A stretch of DNA of 64,000 bases from the NCBI GenBank assembly GCA_023150805.1, contig JAKLKF010000026.1, positions 1 through 64,000 on the forward strand. Direction: 5' to 3'. Numbering within the stretch: the stretch's first letter is position 1; every line of letters starts with the position of its first letter. The notes under the pieces were generated by a model, which made no database searches, had not been told where the DNA came from, and worked only from the letters and a program-made list of their open reading frames with translations. The position numbers and the translations under genes are program-made. Positions 1 through 8,793 of this stretch are shown here, one piece after another. This stretch comes from Myxococcota bacterium. Its GTDB lineage: Bacteria; Myxococcota_A; UBA796; UBA2385.

Positions 1-1
1 G

Positions 2-301
2 CCGAAGCCCGCGCCCGCGCCTCCTCCTCCCCCGGCGAAGCCGGCGCTGGCCGCGAAGCCGACCCCGGCCGCGAAGCCCGCGCCGGCCCCCACGCCGAAG
101 GTGCCGACCGCGCCTGCCCCAGGGGGTGGCGGCGGCAAGAAGGGCTGCGGCTGCCTGGGTTGCGGTCTGGGCCTGCTGCTGCTGGCGGTGGGCGGGGGCG
201 GCGTGGGCCTGCTGGGGCTGTACTACGCCGTCGAGCAGGGGCTCGTGGAGGTGCCCGAGAAGGTCGCGCGGGAGCTGCCGCGCAAGCCCGGCCGGCGCTG
301 A
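2..301 (+). CDS. C-terminal part of a Pro/Ala-rich single-pass membrane protein (5' truncated)
   Basis: The reading frame is open from the left edge, so the start lies outside the window. About 99 residues are visible: a linker of Pro, Ala and Lys (roughly the first 45), a Gly run with KKGCGCLGCG, then a hydrophobic Gly/Leu segment long enough to cross the membrane, and a short charged tail. A GTG at 101 could be mistaken for a start, but the same frame continues upstream with the same composition. The linker plus membrane anchor suggests a larger cytoplasmic or zinc-ribbon-type N-terminal domain that cannot be seen. No function can be given. Its stop TGA (299-301) touches the ribosome binding site of the next gene. 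Confidence 0.6.
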   Translation, partial: PKPAPAPPPPPAKPALAAKPTPAAKPAPAPTPKVPTAPAPGGGGGKKGCGCLGCGLGLLLLAVGGGGVGLLGLYYAVEQGLVEVPEKVARELPRKPGRR

Positions 302-306
302 GGAGG
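301..306 (+). promoter_or_regulatory. Shine-Dalgarno site that fixes a TTG start
   Basis: AGGAGG ends 7 nt before TTG 314. The first ATG in that frame, at 353, has no comparable site, so the TTG is preferred. Confidence 0.7.
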
Positions 307-313
307 GCGCGCC

Positions 314-1489
314 TTGCCTCGTCACCCTGGCGTCGCCCCCGCGGTCGCGGGCATGCCCGAGGGCGTGTTCTCGACCGTTGCCCACCGCATCGCCGCGCTC
401 CAGGGCGAGGTGTTCCCGCTGCACGTAGGCGACACGTGGATGGAGCCGGTCGAGGGCGCGCGGCTGCAGGACCTGGCCGACGCGCCGGCCGGCCTGCACC
501 GCTACGGCCCGCCCGGCGGCCAGCCCGAGCTCGTGGCCGCCGTCGCCGAGCGGCGCGGGGTGGACCGGAGGCGGGTGCTGGTGACGGTGGGCGCGACCGG
601 GGGGCTGTCGAGCGCGGCCGGCGCGCTGCTGGCGCCGGGGGACGAGGTGCTCATCCTGGCGCCGTTCTGGCCGCTCATCCGCGGGATCGTGCAGGCCCAC
701 GGCGGCGTGCCGGTGGAGGTGCCCTTCTTCCGTGCGCCGCCGGGGCAGGAGCTGCCGACGGGCTCGGTGGAGGAGCGCCTGCGGCCGTGGCTCAGCGCCC
801 GCACGGTCGCCGTCTATGTCAACACGCCCAACAACCCGACGGGCCAGGTGCTCGACGCCGAGGTGCTCTCCGGGCTGGCGGCCTTCGCGCGGGCCCACGG
901 GTTGTGGATCCTGGCCGACGAGGTCTACGAGGACTTCGCCTGGGCGCGCCCGCACCTGCCCGTCGCCCGCTTCGCGCCGGAGCGCACCGTGTCGGCCTAC
1001 AGCTTCTCCAAGGCCTACGGGATGGCAGGCAGCCGGGTGGGCTACCTGGTCGGGCCCGAGGACCCCGCGGTGATGGCCCAGGTGCACAAGGTCCACATGC
1101 ACACGGCCTACTCGGCGCCGGTGGGCCTGCAGCGCAGCGCCGAGCGGGCGCTGCGGACGGGGGACGCCTGGGTGGCGCGCGCCCGCCGGGCCTACCAGCA
1201 GGCGGGGCGGGCGGCGGCGGCGGCGCTCGGCCAGCCCGAGCCCGAGGGCGGCACCTTCCTGCTGGTCGACGTGCGCCGCTGCCTGGACGCGGGCGGGATG
1301 CAGGGGCTGCTCGAGGAGTGCCTGGACCACAACCTGCTGGTCGCGCCCGGAGGGTCCTGCGGGCGCGCCTACCAGGACTGCGTGCGGGTCTGCACCACCT
1401 CGGCGCCGCCCGAGCAGGTCGCCGAGGGGGTGCGCCGGCTCGCCGCCATCCTGGAGCGGCGGGGCGGGGCTCGTCACGATCTGTCATAG
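314..1489 (+). CDS. PLP-dependent class I/II aminotransferase
   Basis: A fold-type I aminotransferase of 391 residues, close to the usual family length. Family landmarks are visible: NNPTG in the substrate/cofactor region (about residues 176-180), LADEVYEDF with the Asp that pairs with the pyridine nitrogen, and SFSKAYGMAG with Lys233 as the predicted Schiff-base lysine, followed by an Arg-containing GSRVGY. The cytosolic reaction would be amino-group transfer from an amino acid to a 2-oxo acid; the substrate cannot be read from sequence. The TTG start is chosen because of the AGGAGG at 301-306. It follows the partial membrane protein by 12 bp, so the two may be cotranscribed, with no obvious functional link. 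Confidence 0.9.
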   Translation: MPRHPGVAPAVAGMPEGVFSTVAHRIAALQGEVFPLHVGDTWMEPVEGARLQDLADAPAGLHRYGPPGGQPELVAAVAERRGVDRRRVLVTVGATGGLSSAAGALLAPGDEVLILAPFWPLIRGIVQAHGGVPVEVPFFRAPPGQELPTGSVEERLRPWLSARTVAVYVNTPNNPTGQVLDAEVLSGLAAFARAHGLWILADEVYEDFAWARPHLPVARFAPERTVSAYSFSKAYGMAGSRVGYLVGPEDPAVMAQVHKVHMHTAYSAPVGLQRSAERALRTGDAWVARARRAYQQAGRAAAAALGQPEPEGGTFLLVDVRRCLDAGGMQGLLEECLDHNLLVAPGGSCGRAYQDCVRVCTTSAPPEQVAEGVRRLAAILERRGGARHDLS

Positions 1490-1555
1490 CGGCCTGCGCC
1501 GTGTCGCCGTGGTAGGGATCGGCAATCCCTCGTTCCTCGCTGCCCAGGAAGGACG

Positions 1556-3337
1556 ATGCTGCTCCCCCTCGTGCTGACCGGTACGGTCATGGCGCAGAGC
1601 GCGCCCGACCTCAACGCCCAGACGCTCCGCCCGACCACGGACGGCCAGTTCACGCTGTGGGCCGACGACGCGACCTTCTACGACAAGGTCCGCCCCTCGG
1701 CCCGCCTGCTCTTCCAGTACCTCAACGATCCGCTCGTCTACCGGTCTTCGGGCTCCGAGGACGAGGTGGACATCATCTCCGACCTGGTGCAGGGCGACCT
1801 GCTGCTGGGACTGGGCGCGGATCGGCTGCACCTGGGCGTGGACCTGCCGGTCTACCTGGTGACGCTGGGCGAGGGCGGCGAGGGCGCCGGGCTGGGCGAC
1901 GTGTCGGCCGACCTGCGCCTGGGGCTGCTCGACCCCGAGCAGGAGGTGCTGGGGCTGGCCCTGCAGGGGCGCGTGATGCTCCCGACGGCCACGGTCGAGA
2001 ACGCGCTGGGCGCGCCCGGCGCGGGCTACGAGGTCGGCGCGATCGGGGACTTCCGCTTCGACGACACCGTGGTGCTGCTCAACCTGGGCACGCGCGGGCA
2101 GCCCGAGGCGGTGCTGGAGAACGTGACCCTCAACGACCAGGTCTACGGACGGCTGGCGGTGGCGCAGTCGCTCATGGACCAGGACCGGGCGGGGGTGGCC
2201 GGTGAGCTCGGCGCGCACGCCAACTACTCGGCGCCCCTGGACAACCTGGCCGCGGTCCCCGTCGAGGGCCTGGTGACCGGCTGGCTGCGCTTCGGCGACT
2301 TCGTGCTCCGGGCCGGCGGCGGCGCGGGCCTGACCGAGGGCATCGGCGCGCCCGACGCCCGCGTGCTGGTCTCGCTGGGCTACGAGCCGCCCAACGTGGC
2401 GGACCGCGACCGCGACGGCATCCTGGACGACACCGACAACTGCGTGGACGAGCCGGAGGACGGCGACGGCTTCCGCGACCAGGACGGCTGCCCCGATCCC
2501 GAGACCCTGGTGCGGGTGCGCTTCGTCGACGAGGACGGGGCGCCGGTGGACGGCGTGCGGATGGCGGTGAACGAGGGCCAGGGCTTCCGGGAGATGGACC
2601 CGGTGCGCGGGCACGAGCTGCACCCCGGCACCTACGAGCTGCAGGCCACGGCGGAGGGCTTCGTGCCCCTGACCAGCGAGCTGGCCGTGCCCGAGGCCGA
2701 GGAGCACCAGGTCACCAAGGTCCTGGTGCGGCCCACGGGCATCATCGAGGTGCGGGTGGTCGGGCCCGACGGCCGCGCCATCGACGCGCGCTGGTCGCTG
2801 GACGGCGGGGACCGCGGGCGCGTGGGCGCCACCTCGCCGCAGGTCAAGGTCCGGGCCGGTGAGCACACGGTGGCCGCGACGGCCAACGGCTACCGCCCGG
2901 CCGAGGTCACCGTCGACCTGCAGGCCGAGACCACCGAGATCGTCGAGATCGTGCTGGTGCCGTCCCGCGTGGTGGTGACGACCGAGCGCATCGAGCTCCG
3001 CGAGAGCGTGTTCTTCGAGTACAACAAGGCCACGATCAAGCCCGAGAGCTTCCCGCTGCTGGACGAGGTGGCCACCGTCCTGGCCGCCCACCCCGAGATC
3101 CAGCGGCTGCGGATCGAGGGCCACACCGACGAGCGCGGCAACGACGCCTACAACCAGAAGCTGTCCGACTCCCGCGCGGCCAGCGTGCGGCAGTACCTGG
3201 AGGGCAAGGGCATCGCCCCCGAGCGGCTGCGCAGCATCGGCTACGGCGAGTCCAAGCCGCTGAACCCGGCCCACAACGAGGAGGCCTGGGCCCAGAACCG
3301 CCGGGTCGAGATGTGGATCGAGGAGCGCAAGGACTGA
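1556..3337 (+). CDS. OmpA-family outer-membrane protein with thrombospondin type 3-like and carboxypeptidase-regulatory-like modules
   Basis: 593 residues. A very short signal peptide (MLLPLVLTGTVMAQS) is followed by a beta-rich region (about 20-280) expected to form a barrel or surface domain. A Ca-binding type-3 repeat segment (about 283-315, with DRDRDGILDDTDNC) comes next, then two beta-sandwich modules of PEGA/carboxypeptidase-regulatory type (about 316-475). The C-terminal OmpA domain (about 478-593) has the peptidoglycan-binding signature IEGHTDERGNDAYNQKLSDS. It should tether the outer membrane to the cell wall. An AGGAAGGA site (1546-1553) lies 2 nt before ATG 1556, close but usable. 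It converges with psd with only 10 bp between stops. Confidence 0.9.
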   Translation: MLLPLVLTGTVMAQSAPDLNAQTLRPTTDGQFTLWADDATFYDKVRPSARLLFQYLNDPLVYRSSGSEDEVDIISDLVQGDLLLGLGADRLHLGVDLPVYLVTLGEGGEGAGLGDVSADLRLGLLDPEQEVLGLALQGRVMLPTATVENALGAPGAGYEVGAIGDFRFDDTVVLLNLGTRGQPEAVLENVTLNDQVYGRLAVAQSLMDQDRAGVAGELGAHANYSAPLDNLAAVPVEGLVTGWLRFGDFVLRAGGGAGLTEGIGAPDARVLVSLGYEPPNVADRDRDGILDDTDNCVDEPEDGDGFRDQDGCPDPETLVRVRFVDEDGAPVDGVRMAVNEGQGFREMDPVRGHELHPGTYELQATAEGFVPLTSELAVPEAEEHQVTKVLVRPTGIIEVRVVGPDGRAIDARWSLDGGDRGRVGATSPQVKVRAGEHTVAATANGYRPAEVTVDLQAETTEIVEIVLVPSRVVVTTERIELRESVFFEYNKATIKPESFPLLDEVATVLAAHPEIQRLRIEGHTDERGNDAYNQKLSDSRAASVRQYLEGKGIAPERLRSIGYGESKPLNPAHNEEAWAQNRRVEMWIEERKD

Positions 3338-3347
3338 GCGACCGCGC

Positions 3348-4211
3348 TCAGGTGCGGGTCGGCAGGACCCGGGCGATGGGGCGACCCAGCCGCACCGGGT
3401 CCCCCGGCTGCACGGTCCACTCGACCTTGCCGGGCTCCAGCAGCAGGATGACCGTGCTGCCCAGCTCGAAGCGGCCGAGCTCGGCGCAGCGGTCCAGCGA
3501 CGGGGCGGGGGTCAGGGCCCGGTCGGCGGGCAGGCCGTCTGTGTTGGTGGTGATGTCGCTGACCACGGTGGTCATGCGGCCCACGCCGAAGGCGCCGACC
3601 ATGACCTGCAGGATGGGCCCCAGGTCCGTGTCGATGCGGAAGACCAGGCGCTCGTTCCGGCCGAAGAGGCCCTCGACCTTGCGGGTGGCGGCGGGGAAGA
3701 CGGGCCACAGGGTGCCGGGCAGGTAGCGCAGCCAGGAGACCGTGCCGGCCCGGGGGGTGTGCACGCGGTGGTAGTCGCGGGGCGAGAGGTAGAGGATCGC
3801 GTAGCTGCCGCCCTCGTAGCGCCGCGCGTCGGGCGCGGCGTCGACGCCGCCGGGGCCGACCAGCTCGGCGACGGAGGCGTCGATCCCGTCGGCCTGGGCG
3901 AAGCGCCCGCCCGCGACGGTGCCCAGGGTGTGGACCCGGGCGTCGACCGGGCTGACCAGCACCTCGGGCCGCGGGTCGATCGGGCGCACCCCGGGTCGCA
4001 GCGGGCGCACGAACAGGTCGGCCAGGGTGGGGAAGTCCTGGAGCTGGCCCTGGCACTCGCTCAGGTCGACCCGGTACTTGCGGACGAACCAGCCGACGAC
4101 GGCGCGGTGCAGCCAGCCCGGCAGGCGCAGGCGGGCGGTGCGCCCCATGAGGCGCGCGACCGGGTTCTTGGGCACGACGCTGAGCGCCGTCACGATGAGC
4201 GCGTCCTTCAA
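3348..4211 (-). CDS. psd: Phosphatidylserine decarboxylase
   Basis: Converts phosphatidylserine to phosphatidylethanolamine at the inner membrane. The 287-residue protein has the expected SPVDARV region, the YHRVH block around residues 145-160, and near the end the LGST motif where the proenzyme cleaves itself and the Ser becomes the pyruvoyl cofactor. The start is TTG 4211, supported by GGAGG 5 nt upstream (4217-4221). It is divergent from lgt with an 82-bp gap, so the two envelope genes probably share a control region. Confidence in the family is high. Confidence 0.95.
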   Translation of the reverse strand: MKDALIVTALSVVPKNPVARLMGRTARLRLPGWLHRAVVGWFVRKYRVDLSECQGQLQDFPTLADLFVRPLRPGVRPIDPRPEVLVSPVDARVHTLGTVAGGRFAQADGIDASVAELVGPGGVDAAPDARRYEGGSYAILYLSPRDYHRVHTPRAGTVSWLRYLPGTLWPVFPAATRKVEGLFGRNERLVFRIDTDLGPILQVMVGAFGVGRMTTVVSDITTNTDGLPADRALTPAPSLDRCAELGRFELGSTVILLLEPGKVEWTVQPGDPVRLGRPIARVLPTRT

Positions 4212-4216
4212 GGGGG

Positions 4217-4221
4217 CCTCC
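4217..4221 (-). promoter_or_regulatory. Shine-Dalgarno site for the TTG start of psd
   Basis: On the minus strand GGAGG stands 5 nt before TTG 4211. It supports this non-ATG start. Confidence 0.6.
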
Positions 4222-4293
4222 GCGGGGGGCGCGCTCTATCTCCTCGGCGGGGCGCGCGGTCCACGGGCGCGCGGCGTTGGTTACACCCTGGCG

Positions 4294-5169
4294 ATGTTCC
4301 CGACCATCTACCAGCACGGCAGCCTGGGCTTCCACTCGTGGGGGCTGATGGTGATGCTGGGCTTCATCGCGGCCTTCTTCTTCGTCAGCCGGCGCGTGCC
4401 CCGGGTGGGCATCGACCCCGACCGCATGGTCGGCCTGTACCTGTGGGCCGTCGTGGGGGGCCTGCTGGGCTCGCGCCTGCTGCACTTCGTGATGGCCGAG
4501 CCGACCACCTTCTTCGCCAACCCCCTGGTCTTCTTCGACCTGGACGAGGGCGGCTTCGCCTTCTACGGCGGTGTCATCGGCGGGACCGCGGCCGGCGTGG
4601 GCTACGCCTGGCGCCACGGCCTGCCCCGCTGGAAGATCGCCGACATCGCGGCGCCCAGCATCATGATCGGCCTGGGGATCGGGCGCATCGGCTGCTTCCT
4701 GGCCGGGTGCTGCCACGGCAGCGCCTGCCCGGTACCCGTGAAGGACACCCTGCTCAGCCTGCCCGGCGGCAACGTGGTCACGACCCAGGGTGCGCCCTAC
4801 CTGGCCCTGGTCTTCCACAAGGGCGTCGGCGTGGGGGACATCTTCGAGGTCCCGTTGTACCCGACGCAGGTGTGGGAGAGCCTGGGCGGCTTCACGCTGT
4901 TCCTGCTGCTGTCCTGGATGTGGCACAAGGCCCGCAGGTTCGACGGCCAGGTGCTCGCCACGATGCTCGTGCTCTACGCGGGCCTGCGCAGCACCATCGA
5001 GGAGTTCCGCGGCGACACCATCCGCGGCACCGACTACTTCGGGCTGTTCAGCACCTCGCAGGTGGTCAGCATCGGCATGGTGGCGCTCGCCGTGCTCATC
5101 GTGGCGATCAAGGCCCGCGGCGGCCTGGCGCCCGAGACCCCCTTCGTCCCCTCCGACGACGACACCTGA
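4294..5169 (+). CDS. lgt: Prolipoprotein diacylglyceryl transferase
   Basis: Transfers diacylglycerol from phosphatidylglycerol to the lipobox Cys of prolipoproteins in the inner membrane, the first step of lipoprotein maturation. 291 residues with about seven hydrophobic segments. The signature region reads GRIGCFLAGCCHGSACP, where classical Lgt has GRIGNFxNGE; this Cys-rich variant belongs to a recognised Lgt-like branch. ATG 4294 is chosen because the protein then begins MFPTIYQHGSLGFHSWGLM, as in the family; there is no strong Shine-Dalgarno site. The same frame is open further upstream but runs through psd in antisense. The many lipoproteins in this window make an active Lgt necessary, but a second copy elsewhere cannot be excluded. 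Confidence 0.88.
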   Translation: MFPTIYQHGSLGFHSWGLMVMLGFIAAFFFVSRRVPRVGIDPDRMVGLYLWAVVGGLLGSRLLHFVMAEPTTFFANPLVFFDLDEGGFAFYGGVIGGTAAGVGYAWRHGLPRWKIADIAAPSIMIGLGIGRIGCFLAGCCHGSACPVPVKDTLLSLPGGNVVTTQGAPYLALVFHKGVGVGDIFEVPLYPTQVWESLGGFTLFLLLSWMWHKARRFDGQVLATMLVLYAGLRSTIEEFRGDTIRGTDYFGLFSTSQVVSIGMVALAVLIVAIKARGGLAPETPFVPSDDDT

Positions 5170-5190
5170 GACGGACCCCGGGGGCCCGGC

Positions 5191-5454
5191 CTACTCGGTG
5201 GCGACGTCGCTGTCGCACTCGACGCCGTTCTGGGCGTCCTCGTCCTGCTGGTCCTCCAGCGCGATGACGCACTCGTCCTGCAGGTCGGGGCCGGCGTCGG
5301 CGTAGGTGTTCTCCAGGGCCTCGCAGTCCACGCCCGGCTCGCCGTCGTGGCAGTCGCACATGTAGTCGACGTAGTCGCTGCACGGGTCGGGCTCGCAGGC
5401 CACGGCCAGGCACAGCAGGGCGGCGGCGAGCATGGGGCGGCGGGCGTGGGGCAT
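5191..5454 (-). CDS. Small Cys- and Asp-rich lipoprotein
   Basis: 87 residues. The N-terminus MPHARRPMLAAALLCLAVAC ends in a lipobox, so Cys20 is the predicted lipidated residue. The mature part is acidic with several Cys (CSDYVDYMCDCHDG and two more), suggesting disulfides outside the cytoplasm. GGAGG on the minus strand (5460-5464), 5 nt from ATG 5454, fixes this start over an in-frame upstream codon. It converges with lgt (21-bp gap) and is divergent from the SDR. Function unknown. Confidence 0.75.
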   Translation of the reverse strand: MPHARRPMLAAALLCLAVACEPDPCSDYVDYMCDCHDGEPGVDCEALENTYADAGPDLQDECVIALEDQQDEDAQNGVECDSDVATE

Positions 5455-5534
5455 CGGCTCCTCCGGACAGGCCATGCGATATAGCTGGCGCGGCCCGCAC
5501 GGGGCCAACCCAGCCACCCGCGGGGAGAGTCCGG

Positions 5535-6311
5535 ATGTCCGCATCGGGCCGCTTCGACGACCAGATCGCCCTCGTGACCGGAGCCACCTCGGGCATCGGG
5601 CTGGAGCTGGCCCGCCAGCTCGCGGCGAGGGGCGCCAAGGTGGTGGCCACGGGCCGGGACCAGGGCCGCCTGATGGCCCTGGCGCCGCAGGTCGACCTGG
5701 CGCTGACCCTGGACGTGCTGCAGGACGACAGCGTGCAGGCGGCGACGGCGGCGGTCCAGGATCGCTACGGGCGGCTGGACCTGCTGATCAACAACGCCGG
5801 CGTCGGGCTGTTCCAGTCCTGGCAGGACACGTCGATGGCCGACATGCGGCGCATCATGGACGTGAACCTGTTCGGCGCCGTGCGGGTCACCCAGGCCTTC
5901 CTGCCGGGCATGGTGGAGCGCGGGCGCGGCTGCGTCGTGAACATCGCCAGCGTCGCCGGCGAGCGCGGCTACGCGAAGCACACGGCCTACTGCGCCAGCA
6001 AGCACGCGATGATCGGCTGGTCGCGCGGCCTGCAGAAGGACCTCAAGGGCAGCGGGGTGGACGTCGTGATCGTCTGCCCGCCCGCCGTGGACACGCCCTT
6101 CTTCGGCAACGCCGGCTTCCACGACTACAAGGAGAAGCACCCGGGCCTGTCGATGATGAGCGCCGGGCAGGTGGCCGAGCAGACCCTGCAGGCCGCGCTC
6201 GCGCGCAAGCGGCAGGTGATCCTCTCGCCCCGGGCCAAGACCCTGTGGCTGCTCGACAAGCTGGTGCCTCCCCTGGTCGACGGACTCCAGAAGCTCAAGG
6301 ACCTGCGATGA
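5535..6311 (+). CDS. Short-chain dehydrogenase/reductase
   Basis: NAD(P)-dependent oxidoreductase of the classical SDR family, 258 residues. TGATSGIG (residues 15-22) is the nucleotide-binding glycine motif, NNAG stabilises the central sheet, and Ser139, Tyr152 and Lys156 (in YCASK) form the catalytic triad. The substrate is not evident; PPAVDTPFFGN after the active site resembles SDRs acting on lipid or fatty substrates only loosely. Its stop overlaps the start of the next gene by 4 bp (ATGA), so it is translationally coupled to the GTPase pair. Confidence 0.92.
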   Translation: MSASGRFDDQIALVTGATSGIGLELARQLAARGAKVVATGRDQGRLMALAPQVDLALTLDVLQDDSVQAATAAVQDRYGRLDLLINNAGVGLFQSWQDTSMADMRRIMDVNLFGAVRVTQAFLPGMVERGRGCVVNIASVAGERGYAKHTAYCASKHAMIGWSRGLQKDLKGSGVDVVIVCPPAVDTPFFGNAGFHDYKEKHPGLSMMSAGQVAEQTLQAALARKRQVILSPRAKTLWLLDKLVPPLVDGLQKLKDLR

Positions 6312-7429
6312 CCTCTCCCCCTCCCGCCGACCCCCACCTGCCCGCGCGCGTCGAGGAGACCGGCATGGTCGTCTCCGGCGAGCTGGTCGGCGCCAGCGTC
6401 GAGCTGGTGCGCACGCGGACGGCCGCCAACCTGGGCCAGCAGCTCGTCGTCGCCTTCCTCGGCAGCGCGTCGTCGGGCAAGGACAGCGCCATCCGCGCCC
6501 TCTTCGGCATCGACTTCGGGCAGATCGACCCGATCCCCGGCTCGACCGACCGCGTGGTGGTGGCGCCGATGGACGCGGCGCGCAACGTGCTGGTCGTCAA
6601 CGCGCCGGGCTTCGGGGACCTGCGCGGCAGCGTGGAGGACGCCGCGCGGGGGGTGCTCGACCACCTCGACCTGGCGGTCTACGTCGTCAACTGCGACGGC
6701 GGCGCCACCATCGACGAGCGGCGCGACCTGGACGCGATCCGCAACCTGGGCCGGCCGGTGCTGGTCTGCCTGAACAAGATCGACCTGATCCGGCCGCACC
6801 AGCGCGAGGAGTTCGTCCAGACCACCCTGGTCCAGCTCGGGGTCGAGCGCGCCGACGCCGTCGTCACGGCCTTCGACCCGCTGCCGGCCCTGGCCGACCA
6901 GCCCATCGGCGTGGACGCCGTGATCGCCTGGATCCACGCCAAGCTCGACGAGCAGGGCAAGTCGCTGCTCTTCGCCAAGCAGCTCCGCAACAAGGCCGCG
7001 GCCTGCGAGGTGATCATCCAGGCCGCGGCCCAGCGGGCCGCCATGGCCGGCGCCATCCCGGTGCCCGGCGCCGACATGGCCGCCGTGACCGCGGTACAGG
7101 TCAAGCTGATCACCGACATCGCCGCCATCCACGAGGTCCGCCTGGACAAGGACGTGGCGATGTTCATCCTGGCGGAGGCGCTGGCCGGCACCAGCAAGGG
7201 CTTCGTGCGCTGGGCGCTGTCGGCGCTCAAGGCCGGCGGCTGGGTCCCCGGCGGAGCGGTGGCCGAGATCGCGGCCAGCGCGCTGGGTGCCACCATCGCC
7301 GGGGCGGCCACCTACGGCGTGGGCAAGGCGGCGGTCAGCTACATGGGCAAGAACAAGCAGATGAGCGGGGCCGAGCTGCGCGCGGTCTTCGACGCCGAGG
7401 CGACCCGCTGGAAGGAGAAGCAGGGGTGA
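6308..7429 (+). CDS. GTPase-like protein with C-terminal DUF697-type membrane domain
   Basis: 373 residues. An Era/YcjF-type G domain occupies about residues 45-220: P-loop GSASSGKD (G52-K58), GST as switch I, NAPGFGD at the G3 position, and NKID as the G4 guanine-specificity motif. The C-terminal region (about 235-360) looks like DUF697: AAAQRAAMAGAIPVPGADM then alternating hydrophobic helices with Gly/Ala pairs, as in membrane-associated YcjF proteins. Two departures from the rule stand out: Asp replaces Ser/Thr after the P-loop Lys, and Asn replaces Asp in DxPG. The next gene has the same changes. It is likely a regulatory or membrane-remodelling GTPase; the role is unknown. Confidence 0.75.
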   Translation: MTSPPPADPHLPARVEETGMVVSGELVGASVELVRTRTAANLGQQLVVAFLGSASSGKDSAIRALFGIDFGQIDPIPGSTDRVVVAPMDAARNVLVVNAPGFGDLRGSVEDAARGVLDHLDLAVYVVNCDGGATIDERRDLDAIRNLGRPVLVCLNKIDLIRPHQREEFVQTTLVQLGVERADAVVTAFDPLPALADQPIGVDAVIAWIHAKLDEQGKSLLFAKQLRNKAAACEVIIQAAAQRAAMAGAIPVPGADMAAVTAVQVKLITDIAAIHEVRLDKDVAMFILAEALAGTSKGFVRWALSALKAGGWVPGGAVAEIAASALGATIAGAATYGVGKAAVSYMGKNKQMSGAELRAVFDAEATRWKEKQG

Positions 7430-8793
7430 GCGCCCCGGGGATCGAGGGGCCGGGGCGGTGGGACGCCGACCTGCAGCGCGCCCGGGAGGAGCTGACGCTG
7501 GAGGAGCTGCTGCGGCGCTGTCACCGCGACGAGCTGCTGCCCTTGTGCCAGGTGCTGCACGTCAACCCGCAGGGCCTGGGCACGGGCAAGCTGGCGCGGG
7601 TCTGCGCCTGGACCCTGCGGCGCGCGGGGGGGCACGAGCTGGCCAACCTGCTGCAGCGCGGCGGCGAGGGACCGGGCTACCCCCAGGTGCTGCGGGAGCT
7701 GGCCGCGCGGACCGGCGCGCCCACCGAGCCGACCCTGGAGCGCACCGAGCTGTCCATCGTGGCGGCCTGGCTGCGCCGGGAGCGGTCCCGCATGTCGGCG
7801 GATCAGCAGGCCCAGGTCGAGGCCGTCTTTGGCGAGGCCCCCGCCGCCCTGGTTCCGGCCGGCCCGCTCGCTGCCCCCGACTCCCCCCCCTCCGGCCGCC
7901 TCCTGGCCGCGGGGGGCGCGCTGCGCGTGCTGCCCCTGTTCGTGCCCATCCTGGCGCCGGCGGCGATGGCGGCCGGCGCGTGGTGGCTGGGGCGCCCCAA
8001 GGACGACCTGCTGCTTCCGGCAGTCCTGGAGGTGGCCCGCCTGCGCCAGGTCGTCCGGCACCGGGTCACGGTGGGGGTGGTGGGCTCGCCCTCCTCGGGG
8101 AAGGACGCGGCCATCAAGGCCATCTTCGGGGTGGACACGGGCAACGTCCACCCCGTCGCCGGCTCCACCAAGGAGGTGGCGATCATCCGCCTGCGCGACG
8201 CCTCGGCACTGTTCGTGGTGAACACGCCGGGCATGGGCGACGTGGTGCAGGCCGTGACCGAGGAGGCGCGGCAGATCCTCCACCACATCGACGTCTTCGT
8301 CTACGTTGTCAACGCCCAGGGGGGCGTGCAGGCCCGCGAGCTGGCCGACTACCGCGGCTGCCTGTCCACCGGGCGCCCGGTGCTCGCGGTCATCAACAAG
8401 ATCGACACGCTGCGCCCCCGGGATCGCGAGCGCTACCTCGCCGACGCGCGCGGGAAGCTGGGTGCCCCCGAGGAGGACTTCCTCGCCGCCGCCTTCGACC
8501 CGCTGCCCCAGCTCTCCCCGACGCCGCTGGGCGTGGACGAGGTGCAGGACTGGATCACGCACCACCTCGTCGAGCTGGGCAAGGACCCGACCGAGCTGCC
8601 TTGGGTGCCCACCGAGCTGGACGGCGACGTGGCGCCGCCGGGGGCCACCTGGATCGAGGAGCCGCCGGTCCCCGACGGCCCGCTCCACACGCCCTCCCCC
8701 GACGCCACGCCGACGGTGGTCCCGGTCCTGGTGGAGGAGGATCCGACCGACGCGCCGCTGCCGCGCAGCCTCAGCCGCCCGTCGGGGTCCTGA
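7426..8793 (+). CDS. Second GTPase-like protein with YaaW-like N-terminal region
   Basis: 455 residues, starting at GTG 7426 inside the stop of the previous gene (GTGA). The N-terminus (about 20-105: ELLRRCHRDEL then HELANLLQRGG) resembles the C-terminal region of YaaW/UPF0174 proteins by pattern. Next comes a hydrophobic stretch (about 160-190), then a G domain (about 205-375) with GSPSSGKDAAIK, AGSTKEV, NTPGMGD and NKID. A Pro-rich acidic tail ends the protein. It shares the Asp after the P-loop Lys and the Asn in G3 with its neighbour, so the two probably work as a pair, perhaps as a heterodimer. It converges with the cytochrome cluster and overlaps its last gene by 23 bp. Confidence 0.7.
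   Translation: MSAPGIEGPGRWDADLQRAREELTLEELLRRCHRDELLPLCQVLHVNPQGLGTGKLARVCAWTLRRAGGHELANLLQRGGEGPGYPQVLRELAARTGAPTEPTLERTELSIVAAWLRRERSRMSADQQAQVEAVFGEAPAALVPAGPLAAPDSPPSGRLLAAGGALRVLPLFVPILAPAAMAAGAWWLGRPKDDLLLPAVLEVARLRQVVRHRVTVGVVGSPSSGKDAAIKAIFGVDTGNVHPVAGSTKEVAIIRLRDASALFVVNTPGMGDVVQAVTEEARQILHHIDVFVYVVNAQGGVQARELADYRGCLSTGRPVLAVINKIDTLRPRDRERYLADARGKLGAPEEDFLAAAFDPLPQLSPTPLGVDEVQDWITHHLVELGKDPTELPWVPTELDGDVAPPGATWIEEPPVPDGPLHTPSPDATPTVVPVLVEEDPTDAPLPRSLSRPSGS

Noticed and set aside
1484-3274. 596-codon minus-strand frame opposite the OmpA-family gene
   Set aside because: Low-complexity His/Gly/Val-rich translation, no start signal, and it mirrors a gene with clear OmpA domain.
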